From Saccharicrinis sp963677655 (GTDB lineage Bacteria > Bacteroidota > Bacteroidia > Bacteroidales > Marinilabiliaceae), in NCBI GenBank assembly GCA_963677655.1, contig OY782088.1: a stretch of 64,000 nucleotides of DNA. One strand, given 5' to 3'. The notes beneath the pieces were generated by a model that saw nothing but the letters and a program-made list of their open reading frames with translations, did not search any database and had not been told where the DNA came from. The stretch's first letter is position 1. Every line of letters begins with the position of its first letter. Made by a program: the position numbers and the translations under genes. Below, piece after piece: positions 26,482 to 35,208 of the stretch.

Positions 26482-27213
26482 ATGAAAAGATTATATACAA
26501 TATTTTTTATTCTGACTATATTAATTATTGATCAAAACGTATTTGGTCAGAAAATAAATGTAGGATTTAATTATGGATATGGAGCCTATGAATTAAAGGA
26601 TTTAAAGGTTTTGCAGTCTGATTTAAAACTGGAAATGAAAGATTTTGGTGTTAAAACAATGGAAAAATTTCCTTCAAATAATTATTATTCAATTTATTCT
26701 GAAGTTGAAATTGATTCTGTCAATTATGGTGGCCTTTCTTTGTCATATTATACAACAGGGGCCAGAAATCATTTGGCAGATTATTCTGGTGAATATAAGC
26801 TAGATATGATCCTTAATGGATATCGGATAGGAGTATATTACAAATATACCTTTTTGTACTATAAGAAAATTAGTTTGGGAGGAAAGTTTTCAATAGGGGG
26901 ATTATTTTCTAATTTAAGAATAGAGGAAGGTATAAAACTATTTGATTATACAAGTACTGATATAATTTATGAACAAACTGATAAAATAAAAATTGTGGGA
27001 AACTCTTTTTTTATTGAGCCTTCTTTTTATGCGTATTATGATATTTTGAAAAGTATCAGGTTAAATATTAATCTTGGTTATGAGCATGATTTCGCAGATG
27101 AAATGTATGAAAAAGGTTCACAAGAATCTATTATTGAGACTTCGGAAGGGAATAGTGTTAAAGCTGAATGGAATGGAATACGTTCATCTATTGGTATTTC
27201 ATATAGTTTTTAA
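26482..27213 (+). CDS. Small outer-membrane beta-barrel-like protein of unknown role
   Basis: The start at 26482 is chosen because MKRLYTIFFILTILII then forms a normal signal peptide ending VFGQ; an upstream in-frame ATG at 26431 would add 17 polar residues before it. The mature part (about 224 residues) has alternating aromatic strands (INVGFNYGYGAY, GYRIGVYYKYTFLYYK, IRLNINLGYEHDF) and ends in GIRSSIGISYSF, a C-terminal phenylalanine signature of outer-membrane barrels. I infer an 8-stranded outer-membrane protein. No specific family is recognised. It follows the large lipoprotein gene and may be co-transcribed. Confidence 0.65.
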   Translation: MKRLYTIFFILTILIIDQNVFGQKINVGFNYGYGAYELKDLKVLQSDLKLEMKDFGVKTMEKFPSNNYYSIYSEVEIDSVNYGGLSLSYYTTGARNHLADYSGEYKLDMILNGYRIGVYYKYTFLYYKKISLGGKFSIGGLFSNLRIEEGIKLFDYTSTDIIYEQTDKIKIVGNSFFIEPSFYAYYDILKSIRLNINLGYEHDFADEMYEKGSQESIIETSEGNSVKAEWNGIRSSIGISYSF

Positions 27214-27332
27214 ATGAGGTTACAAAAATTTATATGATTGGTAGATTCTAGCAAAGTAGATATGTGAAAATAATATAATTCATATATGACTCAAGCAGAA
27301 TATGATTATTTCCTGCTTGAGTTTACTTCTTG

Positions 27333-27363
27333 TTGTAACTTATTTCTAAAAATTCTATCTTTG
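27333..27363 (+). promoter_or_regulatory. Bacteroidota promoter: TTG, 20-base spacer, TATCTTTG
   Basis: A -33 TTG at 27333-27335 and a -7 TATCTTTG at 27356-27363 are separated by 20 bases, the consensus spacing. It would give a leader of about 120 bases for the flavin-binding protein gene. This is the best promoter match I found in the window. Confidence 0.6.
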
Positions 27364-27493
27364 ATCGTCAACAAAAAGTTGATCTCTCGCAAATACATTT
27401 TACCACCTTTAAAATTTAGACTTTTAATTTTATAAGTCTGATTTTAGTTGTATAAGCAATTACAAATTCAAAATAAACTAAAAATATATTACA

Positions 27494-27961
27494 ATGGAAG
27501 GTAGAATGAAAGAGCACCAGCTTACCAAAGAAGAAATCGATACTTTAATGGCAGAAGCAAAAATGGGACATTTAGGAACTCAAAATGCAGATGGATACCC
27601 ATATGTATTACCTGTTCATTTTGCATATACTACAGATTGTATTTATATACACGGATTAAACCAGGGACAAAAATTGACTAATATTAAAAACAATAATAAA
27701 ATTTGTTTTGAGGTGGCTAATATGGAAGGTTTAATATTAGATGATAAAGCTTGCGATGTAAATACAAAATACAAAAGTGTTGTGATCTTTGGTACTGCAT
27801 CAATGGTTGATTCTAAAGAAGAAAAAATTGAAGCCTTAAATAAAATTGTAGGTAAATATACTCCTCAACTTTCAGGACAGACCTACCCTGATAATATGCT
27901 AAAAGGAACTGGCGTAATAAAGATTACGATTGAAACTATGACAGGAAAATACTATTCATAG
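27494..27961 (+). CDS. Pyridoxamine 5'-phosphate oxidase-like flavin-binding protein (NimA-like)
   Basis: A 155-residue split-barrel protein. The blocks MGHLGTQNADGYPYVLPVHFAY and IYIHGLNQGQKLTNIKNNNKICFEV match the FMN-binding PNPOx-like family that includes nitroimidazole-resistance (Nim) proteins; the segment KYKSVVIFGTASMVDSKEEK and the ending KITIETMTGKYYS are also typical. It probably binds FMN or a related cofactor in the cytoplasm and reduces or sequesters small molecules; the native substrate is not known. The Met at residue 5 is an alternative start. It has its own promoter and a strong terminator, so it is a single-gene unit. Confidence 0.85.
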   Translation: MEGRMKEHQLTKEEIDTLMAEAKMGHLGTQNADGYPYVLPVHFAYTTDCIYIHGLNQGQKLTNIKNNNKICFEVANMEGLILDDKACDVNTKYKSVVIFGTASMVDSKEEKIEALNKIVGKYTPQLSGQTYPDNMLKGTGVIKITIETMTGKYYS

Positions 27962-27994
27962 TATTCTCAGATAAAGCATTATAAAACTTATGTT

Positions 27995-28044
27995 AAGAGG
28001 ATTAAAATTCAGTTTTTATATGAATTTTAATCCTCTTATTTTTT
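27995..28044 (+). terminator. Strong terminator after the PNPOx-like gene
   Basis: A perfect 17-base stem (27995-28011 with 28021-28037; AAGAGGATTAAAATTCA and complement) with a 9-base loop is followed by ATTTTTT. Confidence 0.9.
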
Positions 28045-28189
28045 AATGTAATACATCCTTTATGTATTGCAATAATATTTCCATTATTTTATTATTAATT
28101 TTGCTATGAAGAAGCAATAATCATTGAAAAATATGTGTTTATTTGCGATAGTATATTATATCTTTTTATATTAAGTTAATTCCGTTATA

Positions 28190-29074
28190 ATGAGTAAAAT
28201 AAAGGTTGGAGTTGTACAGCAAACCTGCTCCAATAATAAGCAAAACAATATTGATAAAAGTATTGAGGGAATAAGAAACTGTGTTAAAGCTGGAGCTGAA
28301 TTAGTCGTGCTTCAGGAGTTACATACAGGTATTTATTTTTGTCAGGCTGAGGAAGTTGATATGTTTGAGTGGGCAGAACCATTGCCAGGTCCTTCTTATG
28401 ATCAATTTTCTGCTATCGCAAAAGAGCTAAATATTGTTTTGGTAACATCATTATTTGAAAAAAGAGCACCTGGATTATATCATAATACTGCAGTTGTATT
28501 TGAAAAGGATGGTTCAGAGGCTGGTCGTTACAGAAAAATGCATATTCCTGACGACCCTGCCTATTATGAAAAGTTTTATTTTACTCCGGGTGATTTAGGT
28601 TTTGAACCAATTCAAACTTCTGTTGGTAAACTAGGAGTTTTGGTGTGTTGGGATCAATGGTATCCTGAAGCTGCACGATTAATGGCAATGGCAGGAGCTG
28701 AGATGCTAATTTATCCAACAGCAATAGGTTACGAAAGTACTGATTCTGATGAAGAGAAAGCCCGGCAGCGTGATGCCTGGATGATTTCACAAAGAGGGCA
28801 CGCCGTAGCAAATGGATTACCTGTAATAGCTGTTAATAGAGTGGGAGAGGAGCCGGATTGGACAGGTGTTACTAATGGAATAGAATTCTGGGGAACTAGT
28901 TTTATAGCCGGACCGCAAGGCGAAATTTTATGGCAAGGAAATCAAACAGAAGAGTTGCATCAAGTTATTGAAATAGATAAAAAAAGAACAGAAGATGTTC
29001 GACGTATCTGGCCATTCTTCAGAGATAGAAGAATTGATGCTTATGGAGACATTATTAAACGATATAGAGATTAA
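28190..29074 (+). CDS. aguB: N-carbamoylputrescine amidase
   Basis: A 294-residue nitrilase-superfamily hydrolase. The catalytic triad is visible as Glu in VVLQELHTGIYF, Lys in GRYRKMHIPDD and Cys in GVLVCWDQWYPEAARLMA. The sequence matches the AguB group closely (AEEVDMFEWAEPLPGPS, WGTSFIAGPQGEIL, RRIWPFFRDRRIDAYG). It hydrolyses N-carbamoylputrescine to putrescine, ammonia and carbon dioxide, completing the pathway begun by the agmatine deiminase at 23481. In many Bacteroidota the two genes are adjacent; here three genes intervene. Full length for the family. Confidence 0.93.
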   Translation: MSKIKVGVVQQTCSNNKQNNIDKSIEGIRNCVKAGAELVVLQELHTGIYFCQAEEVDMFEWAEPLPGPSYDQFSAIAKELNIVLVTSLFEKRAPGLYHNTAVVFEKDGSEAGRYRKMHIPDDPAYYEKFYFTPGDLGFEPIQTSVGKLGVLVCWDQWYPEAARLMAMAGAEMLIYPTAIGYESTDSDEEKARQRDAWMISQRGHAVANGLPVIAVNRVGEEPDWTGVTNGIEFWGTSFIAGPQGEILWQGNQTEELHQVIEIDKKRTEDVRRIWPFFRDRRIDAYGDIIKRYRD

Positions 29075-29102
29075 TTAGATATAAATTTATAATTGAAATA
29101 AG

Positions 29103-29134
29103 AAGGTGTTATTTTATAATAACGCCTTTTTTAT
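29103..29134 (+). terminator. Terminator after aguB
   Basis: AAGGTGTTATT (29103-29113) pairs with AATAACGCCTT (29118-29128), with one G-T pair, followed by TTTTTATTTT. Confidence 0.85.
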
Positions 29135-29274
29135 TTTATATGCCACACATTCAGCAGGGTAGGTCTAAGAATTAGTTAAATTTTATTAAGAGCAAATTAT
29201 TTTATTAAACATTTTTCTACTTTTTTTTCTTATAGTAAAATAAACTTCATACAAACTCTTAAAATGCCTGATTT

Positions 29275-30315
29275 ATGACAATGATAGATAAAACAAAGCC
29301 CGTTTTGGTTACTGGAGCTTCAGGATATATCGCTGGTGTTTTAGTAAAAAGACTACTCTCGGAGGGAATAACTGTACATGCAACGGTTCGAGATATAAAT
29401 GATGTTAGTAAAACATACTACCTAAATCAATTATCTCAAAAATTACCTGGTGAATTAAAGCTTTTTGAGGCTGACTTATTAGTAAAACATTCATTTGAAA
29501 AGGCAATGGATGGTTGTGAGTTGGTTTATCATACAGCATCACCTTTTAAATTAGCAGTCGCTAATCCTGAAAAAGATTTAGTTGAACCTGCGTTGGTTGG
29601 CACTGCAAATATATTAGAGTCTGTAAATAATATTGATTCGGTTAAAAAAGTAGTATTAACCAGTAGTGTTGCTGCTATTTATGGGGATAATGCTGATATA
29701 AAGAGATGTAAAAAAGGAATGTTAAATGAAGATGTGTGGAATTCATCTTCTTCCTTAACTCATCAACCATACTCTTATTCAAAAACTATGGCTGAACGTG
29801 AAGCCTGGAATATTTGTAATGCTCAAAACAGGTGGCAACTTGTTGTAATTAATCCATCCTTTGTCTTAGGTCCGGGTTTGTCTGTTACGTATTCATCTGA
29901 ATCACATAATATGTTCAGGAAGATATTTAATGGTGAGTTTAAGATGGGGGTACCTGATTTTAGAATTGGAATGGTGGATGTAAGAGATGTAGCAGAGGCT
30001 CATTTTTTGGCCGGATATAAAAATGAAGCTAAAGGAAGATACATAATTTCTGCCGAAAGCTCTAGTATGTGGGAATTATCAAGTTTATTAAAAGAAAAAT
30101 ATAAAAATGAGTATCCATTTCCTAAAAAACTAATACCAAAATCCATTGTGTGGCTAATAGCTCCCATTGTAGGTTTTAAGCGTAAGGTAGTTTCAAGAAA
30201 TATTGGTTATCCTTTTATTGCCGACAACTCAAAAAGTATTTATCAGCTTGGAATAAAATATCGGCCTTTAAAAGAAACTGTATATGATTTTTTTGAACAG
30301 TTAAAAGCCAGTTGA
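29275..30315 (+). CDS. NAD(P)-dependent extended SDR, dihydroflavonol-4-reductase-like
   Basis: A 346-residue short-chain dehydrogenase of the extended type. The Rossmann motif VLVTGASGYIAG is at residues 11-22, VYHTASPFKL and VVLTSSVAAIYGD follow, and the active-site pair is in YSYSKTMAE. The INPSFVLGPGLS block is typical of the dihydroflavonol reductase/aldehyde reductase group. It probably reduces a carbonyl compound with NADPH; the physiological substrate is unknown. A Met at residue 3 is an alternative start. It stands alone between two terminators, the second shared with the convergent sensor kinase gene. Confidence 0.85.
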   Translation: MTMIDKTKPVLVTGASGYIAGVLVKRLLSEGITVHATVRDINDVSKTYYLNQLSQKLPGELKLFEADLLVKHSFEKAMDGCELVYHTASPFKLAVANPEKDLVEPALVGTANILESVNNIDSVKKVVLTSSVAAIYGDNADIKRCKKGMLNEDVWNSSSSLTHQPYSYSKTMAEREAWNICNAQNRWQLVVINPSFVLGPGLSVTYSSESHNMFRKIFNGEFKMGVPDFRIGMVDVRDVAEAHFLAGYKNEAKGRYIISAESSSMWELSSLLKEKYKNEYPFPKKLIPKSIVWLIAPIVGFKRKVVSRNIGYPFIADNSKSIYQLGIKYRPLKETVYDFFEQLKAS

Positions 30316-30431
30316 AATGAGCCGTGAGTATAGTTCGATTAATGAGGTTCAAAGTTTCTTATACACAAAAATTATCGTTAATAAACCACTCATATGAAAA
30401 ATACTACTGATAAGTATTGACAAATTATAAT

Positions 30432-32873
30432 TTAAATAAAAGGTAGCTGTATTTTAAATATGCTACCTTTTCCTATTTCACTTTCTACATCTATACTTCC
30501 ATTGTGTTTTTTTATAAACTCGCTTGCTAGTAATAGTCCTAAACCTGTTCCTGATTCATTATTTGTTCCTTTTGTTGAAATTTTTTCTTCAATTTTAAAA
30601 AGTTTATCCATTACATCCTGAGTCATTCCTATTCCGTTATCTTTTACAATAAATACAGTGTGAGAATCATTTTGAATAACATTTATTTCTATTTTTCCCC
30701 CTTCATGAGTAAACTTAATCGCATTGTTAACTAAATTTCTTAACACAGTGTTTAGCATATTTTCATCAGCAAATACCGATAATTTTTTTTCGTTATTAAA
30801 TTCGATGTTAATGTTTTTTGCAGATGCAACACTGCTTAATTGTTGAATGGTTTTTTTTATAACATCTTCAACATTTAAAACATTGGGTTTATATATTGTT
30901 TTACCTGTTTGTGCTTGTGACCATTTCAATAAATTTTCTAATAAACCATAGGTATTTCTAGCAGATTCGTTGATAATTTCTACAAATTTTTTTATCTCTT
31001 CAGGCTTGAAAGTATTAATGTTTTGGAGTAATGTACTAGTAAAACCTATTATGGCATTGAAAGGACTTTTTAGATCGTGAGCTACAATTCTAAAGAATTT
31101 ATCCTTCGTAGCATTAAGATCGTTAAGTAATAAGGCATCTTCTTCCACTTTATTTTTTGCTTTTCGAAGATGTTTTTCTGTAATTCGGAGATCAGTAAGG
31201 TCTAAGCCAAATGCCCAGTTTTGTATTCCAGATGAAATATATCCCCATTTAATATGCTTTTTAGATCCATTTTTACAAGTAACTTCTACTTCAATGGGGC
31301 TGATTTGTGTTTTGTTTATATTAGCTCGTTTAACTCTTTCATTCCATTCATAACATATTTTTTTTGAAAGATCTTTGTCTGATATAGCAATAGACCACCA
31401 TTCTGGTATACTATTAATTTCATCTTGATTGTAACCAAATAACCGCATAAATACGGGATTTATGTAATCAATTTTTTGTTCCGTTCCGGTAGACATAATT
31501 ATTGCAATTGGAGACATGTCTACAATGGTTTTTAGTTTATTTTCTAGTAGTTTATGATTTTGAATAGAGTGAGATAATTTAATATTTAACTTTTCAATTT
31601 TTTCTCTGTATAATTTTCTTTGTGTTATATCATGAATAATTGAAATTAGTTTTAATTCATTTTCAAATTTAATTGGTGATGAATATACTTCAACATCTTT
31701 GATTGCTCCATTTGATAATTTATGTTTAAAATTAAAATACGCATTACGGTTTTTAATTACAGTGTTGACCTCACTTTTTATCCTTTCAGGAGGTAATTGG
31801 TTTAAATCATATATTTTAAGTTTTGTAATTTTTTTTATTGTATAACCATAAAAACTCAGGGCAGCATTATTTGCATCTTCAATTTGATAAGTATTAGGAT
31901 TTATGATTAACATTATAGATCTATTGTCCTCAAATATAGTTTTAAATCGTTTTTCACTTTCTTCTTTTTGCTTAATAGATTGATTTAATTTTTCTGTTTT
32001 TTGAGCTGCTAAAGATTCAAAGTATTCACTTTTTTGAAGGCTTATTAAGTGTTTTTTTCTATGAAAAATATAAAGAATAAGTATTAAGCTTATAAGTAAT
32101 AATATAGATATAAGAGATTGATGTTTATAAAAAATATTTAGATCATTAAATAGTATATCTGGTGAAATTGAAAATTGATAATATACGTTGGCATATTCAG
32201 ATTTTATATAACAAATCGCTTTTGTAGATGTGAATATTAAATTATGGTTTGATTTAGGCTTACTATAGTTTATATTAAAGTTTATGTTTACTTCAGATAT
32301 CTTATTCAGGGTATTAATATTATTGAAACATATGACATCATAACCCATTATTTGTTTGTCATTAAATATAGGAGAGGTAACAATAGTGTAAAATGTAGAG
32401 TCTTTTTTTAACAAATAAGTATTTGTTAAATTTTCACTTGAATTTGTTAATAAAGAATCAATATTTGAGTATTTGCAATTACCCTCTTCCAGTAATACAA
32501 TTGAGTGAATATATCTTCTGGCCCAATTTACGTTTTCAATAGCTTGTATTCCGTCTTTATATTTTGTTTTAGAGAAGGATTTTAAACTATCAAATGAAAT
32601 TTTATTGTTTTCAAATTCAATAATTTTATTTCTAATTGAAGATCTACTGCTAATACTTTTGGCACCTTGTATATATTTTGAAATTTCATTATCTAATAAA
32701 AGTGCCTTCATTTTCATATCACTGATATACTGTCGTTCTATTTGTGATTTTATTATGAATTGATTACGCTTGAATACGAAATTGTAATACAATAATAGTA
32801 TGAATGATATGATAATTAGATAAATAGCGTTGGACAGAAATTTTTTAATTTCAGATTGAGTGAATTGACTCAT
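30432..32873 (-). CDS. Membrane-bound PAS-domain sensor histidine kinase
   Basis: An 813-residue kinase. A transmembrane segment near 14-32 and another near 255-272 flank a periplasmic sensor region of about 220 residues. A coiled linker leads to two PAS domains (about 305-420, with MLIINPNTYQIEDANNAALSF, and about 440-555, with INPVFMRLFGYNQDEI). The HisKA domain carries VAHDLKSPFNAIIGF, and the ATPase domain has LRNLVNNAIKFTHEGG, VKDNGIGM and GTGLGLLLASEFIKKH. There is no receiver domain, so the partner regulator is encoded elsewhere. The input signal is unknown. The 3' end of the coding sequence contains the terminator hairpin shared with the convergent SDR gene. Confidence 0.9.
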   Translation of the reverse strand: MSQFTQSEIKKFLSNAIYLIIISFILLLYYNFVFKRNQFIIKSQIERQYISDMKMKALLLDNEISKYIQGAKSISSRSSIRNKIIEFENNKISFDSLKSFSKTKYKDGIQAIENVNWARRYIHSIVLLEEGNCKYSNIDSLLTNSSENLTNTYLLKKDSTFYTIVTSPIFNDKQIMGYDVICFNNINTLNKISEVNINFNINYSKPKSNHNLIFTSTKAICYIKSEYANVYYQFSISPDILFNDLNIFYKHQSLISILLLISLILILYIFHRKKHLISLQKSEYFESLAAQKTEKLNQSIKQKEESEKRFKTIFEDNRSIMLIINPNTYQIEDANNAALSFYGYTIKKITKLKIYDLNQLPPERIKSEVNTVIKNRNAYFNFKHKLSNGAIKDVEVYSSPIKFENELKLISIIHDITQRKLYREKIEKLNIKLSHSIQNHKLLENKLKTIVDMSPIAIIMSTGTEQKIDYINPVFMRLFGYNQDEINSIPEWWSIAISDKDLSKKICYEWNERVKRANINKTQISPIEVEVTCKNGSKKHIKWGYISSGIQNWAFGLDLTDLRITEKHLRKAKNKVEEDALLLNDLNATKDKFFRIVAHDLKSPFNAIIGFTSTLLQNINTFKPEEIKKFVEIINESARNTYGLLENLLKWSQAQTGKTIYKPNVLNVEDVIKKTIQQLSSVASAKNINIEFNNEKKLSVFADENMLNTVLRNLVNNAIKFTHEGGKIEINVIQNDSHTVFIVKDNGIGMTQDVMDKLFKIEEKISTKGTNNESGTGLGLLLASEFIKKHNGSIDVESEIGKGSIFKIQLPFI
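30438..30471. terminator. Bidirectional terminator inside the 3' end of the sensor kinase gene
   Basis: AAAAGGTAGC (30438-30447) pairs with GCTACCTTTT (30462-30471). The stem encodes the final residues of the kinase and is flanked by A and T runs, so it can end both convergent transcripts. Confidence 0.8.
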
Positions 32874-33069
32874 AATTAGATTATCATTAGTTATGGTATT
32901 CTGTTAAAAGTCAAATATCCCTGACCTTTAATATCTTAATCGACTCAATTTAATTCTTTTTTTTATATTAATCAATGGCTTAAAATGGAGTAATGTAGGA
33001 TTATTTTTAAGTGTAAATTCTTAATGTATTGTATGTTGTATATGTAACATTTTACTATTACTTGAAGAG

Positions 33070-33189
33070 GAATGGGGTAGTTATATACATAGAGATTTAT
33101 TAATTATTGAAAAAAAAGGAGGTTCTCTATCGATTACCAGTAATTTAAGTGAAGGATCAACATTTGAAATAAGTATTCCTATGGCCTAA
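33070..33189 (+). pseudogene. Remnant of a histidine kinase C-terminus
   Basis: One plus-strand frame ending at the TAA at 33187-33189 reads LLIIEKKGGSLSITSNL then SEGSTFEISIPMA, which is the end of an HATPase domain (conserved pattern IIE..GG.....S....GSTF...IP). The frame is stopped at 33022-33024 and no N-box, G-box or HisKA precedes it, so only about 30-40 codons survive. It does not match the ends of the three intact kinases in this window, so it is probably a decayed separate gene. A hairpin follows at 33227. Confidence 0.6.
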
Positions 33190-33226
33190 GTATAAAAAAA
33201 TTAAACTTTTAATTGTTGATAAAATT

Positions 33227-33267
33227 AAACAACAAGTGAGTTACTATTAATAACTCACTCGTTGTTT
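33227..33267. terminator. Hairpin downstream of the kinase remnant
   Basis: A 17-base stem with one mismatch (33227-33243 with 33251-33267; AAACAACAAGTGAGTTA and near-complement). It would be the old terminator of the decayed kinase gene and may also act on the minus-strand gene ending at 33359. Confidence 0.65.
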
Positions 33268-33358
33268 GAAAGTTATAGAACATTAGATGCTCTGTTTATC
33301 GACAAATGGTTTTTAAAATTTATTTTATAATCTGCAGGCAAATATCAAGAAAGCTTCT

Positions 33359-34285
33359 TTATGCACAACCAAATCCAGTAATTGGTTTTTCTGGTATATA
33401 ATCCGCTATTTCGTATTGTAACTCTCTCGGAACACTGATAGCAGGTTCATTTTCATTTATAAAACTCAATGACTCTTTTTCAAAAACAATTTTTAAAGGT
33501 GATAGAAAAAAGGCATCTTCTTTGCAGTAACTAGATACAATTTTAGGTGAAAACCTATTATATTCATCACCATTTTTTATAGCTATTATTTGGTTTGAAG
33601 AGGTTATTACACTTTCAATTGATCCATCTTCGTAGTAATTTAAAGAATGGCTTTCTGCATGCATTCCTAGAGGATCTCTGTCAAAAACCTTTATTGTTCC
33701 AATGGGACTTTTTACACTGATTTCTTCAACAGGTTCAAACCCTTTTACATTTCCATTTTTGTGGAAACATATTCCTTTATGGATAAGTACATCTCCAATT
33801 GAGGTATTTATAGTTACTTGCTCATTAGGCCAAAACAGGATACTTTCCAGTTCTCCTGTTTCATAAAACTGTATGTAAATAGGCTTAACTTTAATTATAC
33901 CTATAGAAGTTGGTATTTCAATGTCTTCAGCCAGCTTGTATTCGTCTTCTTCCGTCCAAAATCCTGATACCTGACCGTTTAGAGGGAAAGTACGCCATAA
34001 AACTCCATTTTTATAGAAAATTAATAATTCCGATTTGATTTTTCCTGCAGAAGTTGGTATTTCTGATCGTTCTTCAAGAGGTAAAGATTTCAATTCACCA
34101 GTTTTATAAAATTTCACAGGTGCTTCTTTTTTACGTCCTTCATCATCAAGTGTATATCGAGGAATTAGGTTTCCAACAGATGTTTCCAATACTAATTTTT
34201 CGCCTACCAAAACAGTATCAATATTCCCATTTTTGTTTCTTGATATCAAATGGCTATCAGAGGTGAATTTTTCTTGCATATTCAT
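33359..34285 (-). CDS. MORN/YwqK-like repeat protein
   Basis: A 308-residue soluble protein made of about six imperfect repeats of roughly 40 residues. The repeat unit has an aromatic-rich turn (FYKTGELKS, FYKNGVLWR, FYETGELES, FHKNGNVKG, YYEDGSIES) followed by a strand ending in IPTSAGKI, IPTSIGII, INTSIGDV or VKSPIGTI. This resembles the MORN variant often annotated as YwqK-family antitoxin, with an additional TSxG element. No signal peptide is present. The C-terminus (PEKPITGFGCA) is non-repetitive. The function is unknown; similar repeat proteins may be scaffolds or membrane-associated. No toxin gene is adjacent, so an antitoxin role is unsupported. Confidence 0.7.
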   Translation of the reverse strand: MNMQEKFTSDSHLISRNKNGNIDTVLVGEKLVLETSVGNLIPRYTLDDEGRKKEAPVKFYKTGELKSLPLEERSEIPTSAGKIKSELLIFYKNGVLWRTFPLNGQVSGFWTEEDEYKLAEDIEIPTSIGIIKVKPIYIQFYETGELESILFWPNEQVTINTSIGDVLIHKGICFHKNGNVKGFEPVEEISVKSPIGTIKVFDRDPLGMHAESHSLNYYEDGSIESVITSSNQIIAIKNGDEYNRFSPKIVSSYCKEDAFFLSPLKIVFEKESLSFINENEPAISVPRELQYEIADYIPEKPITGFGCA

Positions 34286-34492
34286 TTTAGAGATATTTTT
34301 AATCTTAGATAAACCTCAAATGAATTGATATCATTGAGATAAATAAGGAAATATTTTCAATACAAATATAGAGAGAATATTCTCAATAATATTATTTATA
34401 TACATTTTTCTGTAAAAAGAAATGAGCGTTCACTTATAAGTAGCAAAGTGAAGTATTGAGAAAATTATTTAACTGAATAAATACCATAAATT

Positions 34493-34541
34493 AAAACCTC
34501 CAATAAAAACATTTCTCGACGATGTTTTATCAGAGGTTTTT
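34493..34541. terminator. Terminator after the DUF302 gene
   Basis: AAAACCTC (34493-34500) pairs with GAGGTTTT (34533-34540) around an inner imperfect stem (ATAAAAACAT with ATGTTTTAT). Runs of A and T on the two sides make it usable in both directions. Confidence 0.7.
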
Positions 34542-34567
34542 TATATAAACAACATACGATTTCTTTG

Positions 34568-34954
34568 TTATAGCGATAACACTACTTTTTTAAGTTTTTC
34601 CTGAATATCCATAGCAAGAAAACCTAATTCTTTATTTTCAACAGCTTGCATAGATGCAATAGGATCAACAGCTGCAACTTCTATTTTATTTTCGCTGAGC
34701 TCTTGCACAATAACATTGCAAGGAAGCATGGTGCCAATTTTATCTTCTTTTTGTAGGGCCTGATAGGCATATTCAGGATTGCAGGCTCCTAAAATTTTAT
34801 ATTTTCTAAAGTCTACATCCAATTTTTCCTTAAATTTTTCATGAATATCAATTTCTGAAATAACACTAAAACCTTCAGTTTTTAAAGATTCTTTAATATA
34901 ATCAATAGCTTTTTCAAAGCTCATTGAGATAGTTGTATTTATGTAGTATGACAT
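34568..34954 (-). CDS. DUF302 domain protein
   Basis: A 128-residue protein consisting of one DUF302 domain: MSFEKAIDYIKESLKTEGFSV, the mid-domain KYKILGACNPEYAYQALQ, and GTMLPCNVIVQELSENKIEV. The cysteines in GAC and LPC are family-typical. No signal peptide. The molecular role of DUF302 is not established; it is a small alpha/beta fold found alone or with heavy-metal and sulfur genes. It is a single-gene unit with its own terminator. Confidence 0.88.
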   Translation of the reverse strand: MSYYINTTISMSFEKAIDYIKESLKTEGFSVISEIDIHEKFKEKLDVDFRKYKILGACNPEYAYQALQKEDKIGTMLPCNVIVQELSENKIEVAAVDPIASMQAVENKELGFLAMDIQEKLKKVVLSL

Positions 34955-35138
34955 GGGTTAATGTTTTAAAATTCTATTTTAAATTTATGAATTATATTTA
35001 AATATCTAACAAAGTGGATATGATTTTGTTTTAAAACATTTTTATATAGAAGTCCTGTTTTAAGATTTGGTATTTAAATAATAAGGAAATAGAATAGAAG
35101 AAAGAGGAGTATGAAATAGTTTTATATTGAGAAAAATA

Positions 35139-35172
35139 TTTAGTTACTAACATTATCAAATTAGTAACTAAA
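35139..35172 (-). terminator. Terminator after the basic-tail secreted protein gene
   Basis: A perfect 12-base stem (TTTAGTTACTAA at 35139-35150 with its complement at 35161-35172) is followed on the minus strand by TATTTTTC. Confidence 0.75.
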
Positions 35173-35208
35173 CATGATGTTAGCTTGTTAAAGCTTTTAT
35201 TGTATAAA

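Noticed and set aside
33359..34285. Repeat protein as antitoxin of a toxin-antitoxin pair
   Set aside because: Neighbouring genes are a kinase remnant and a DUF302 protein; no toxin-like gene is adjacent.
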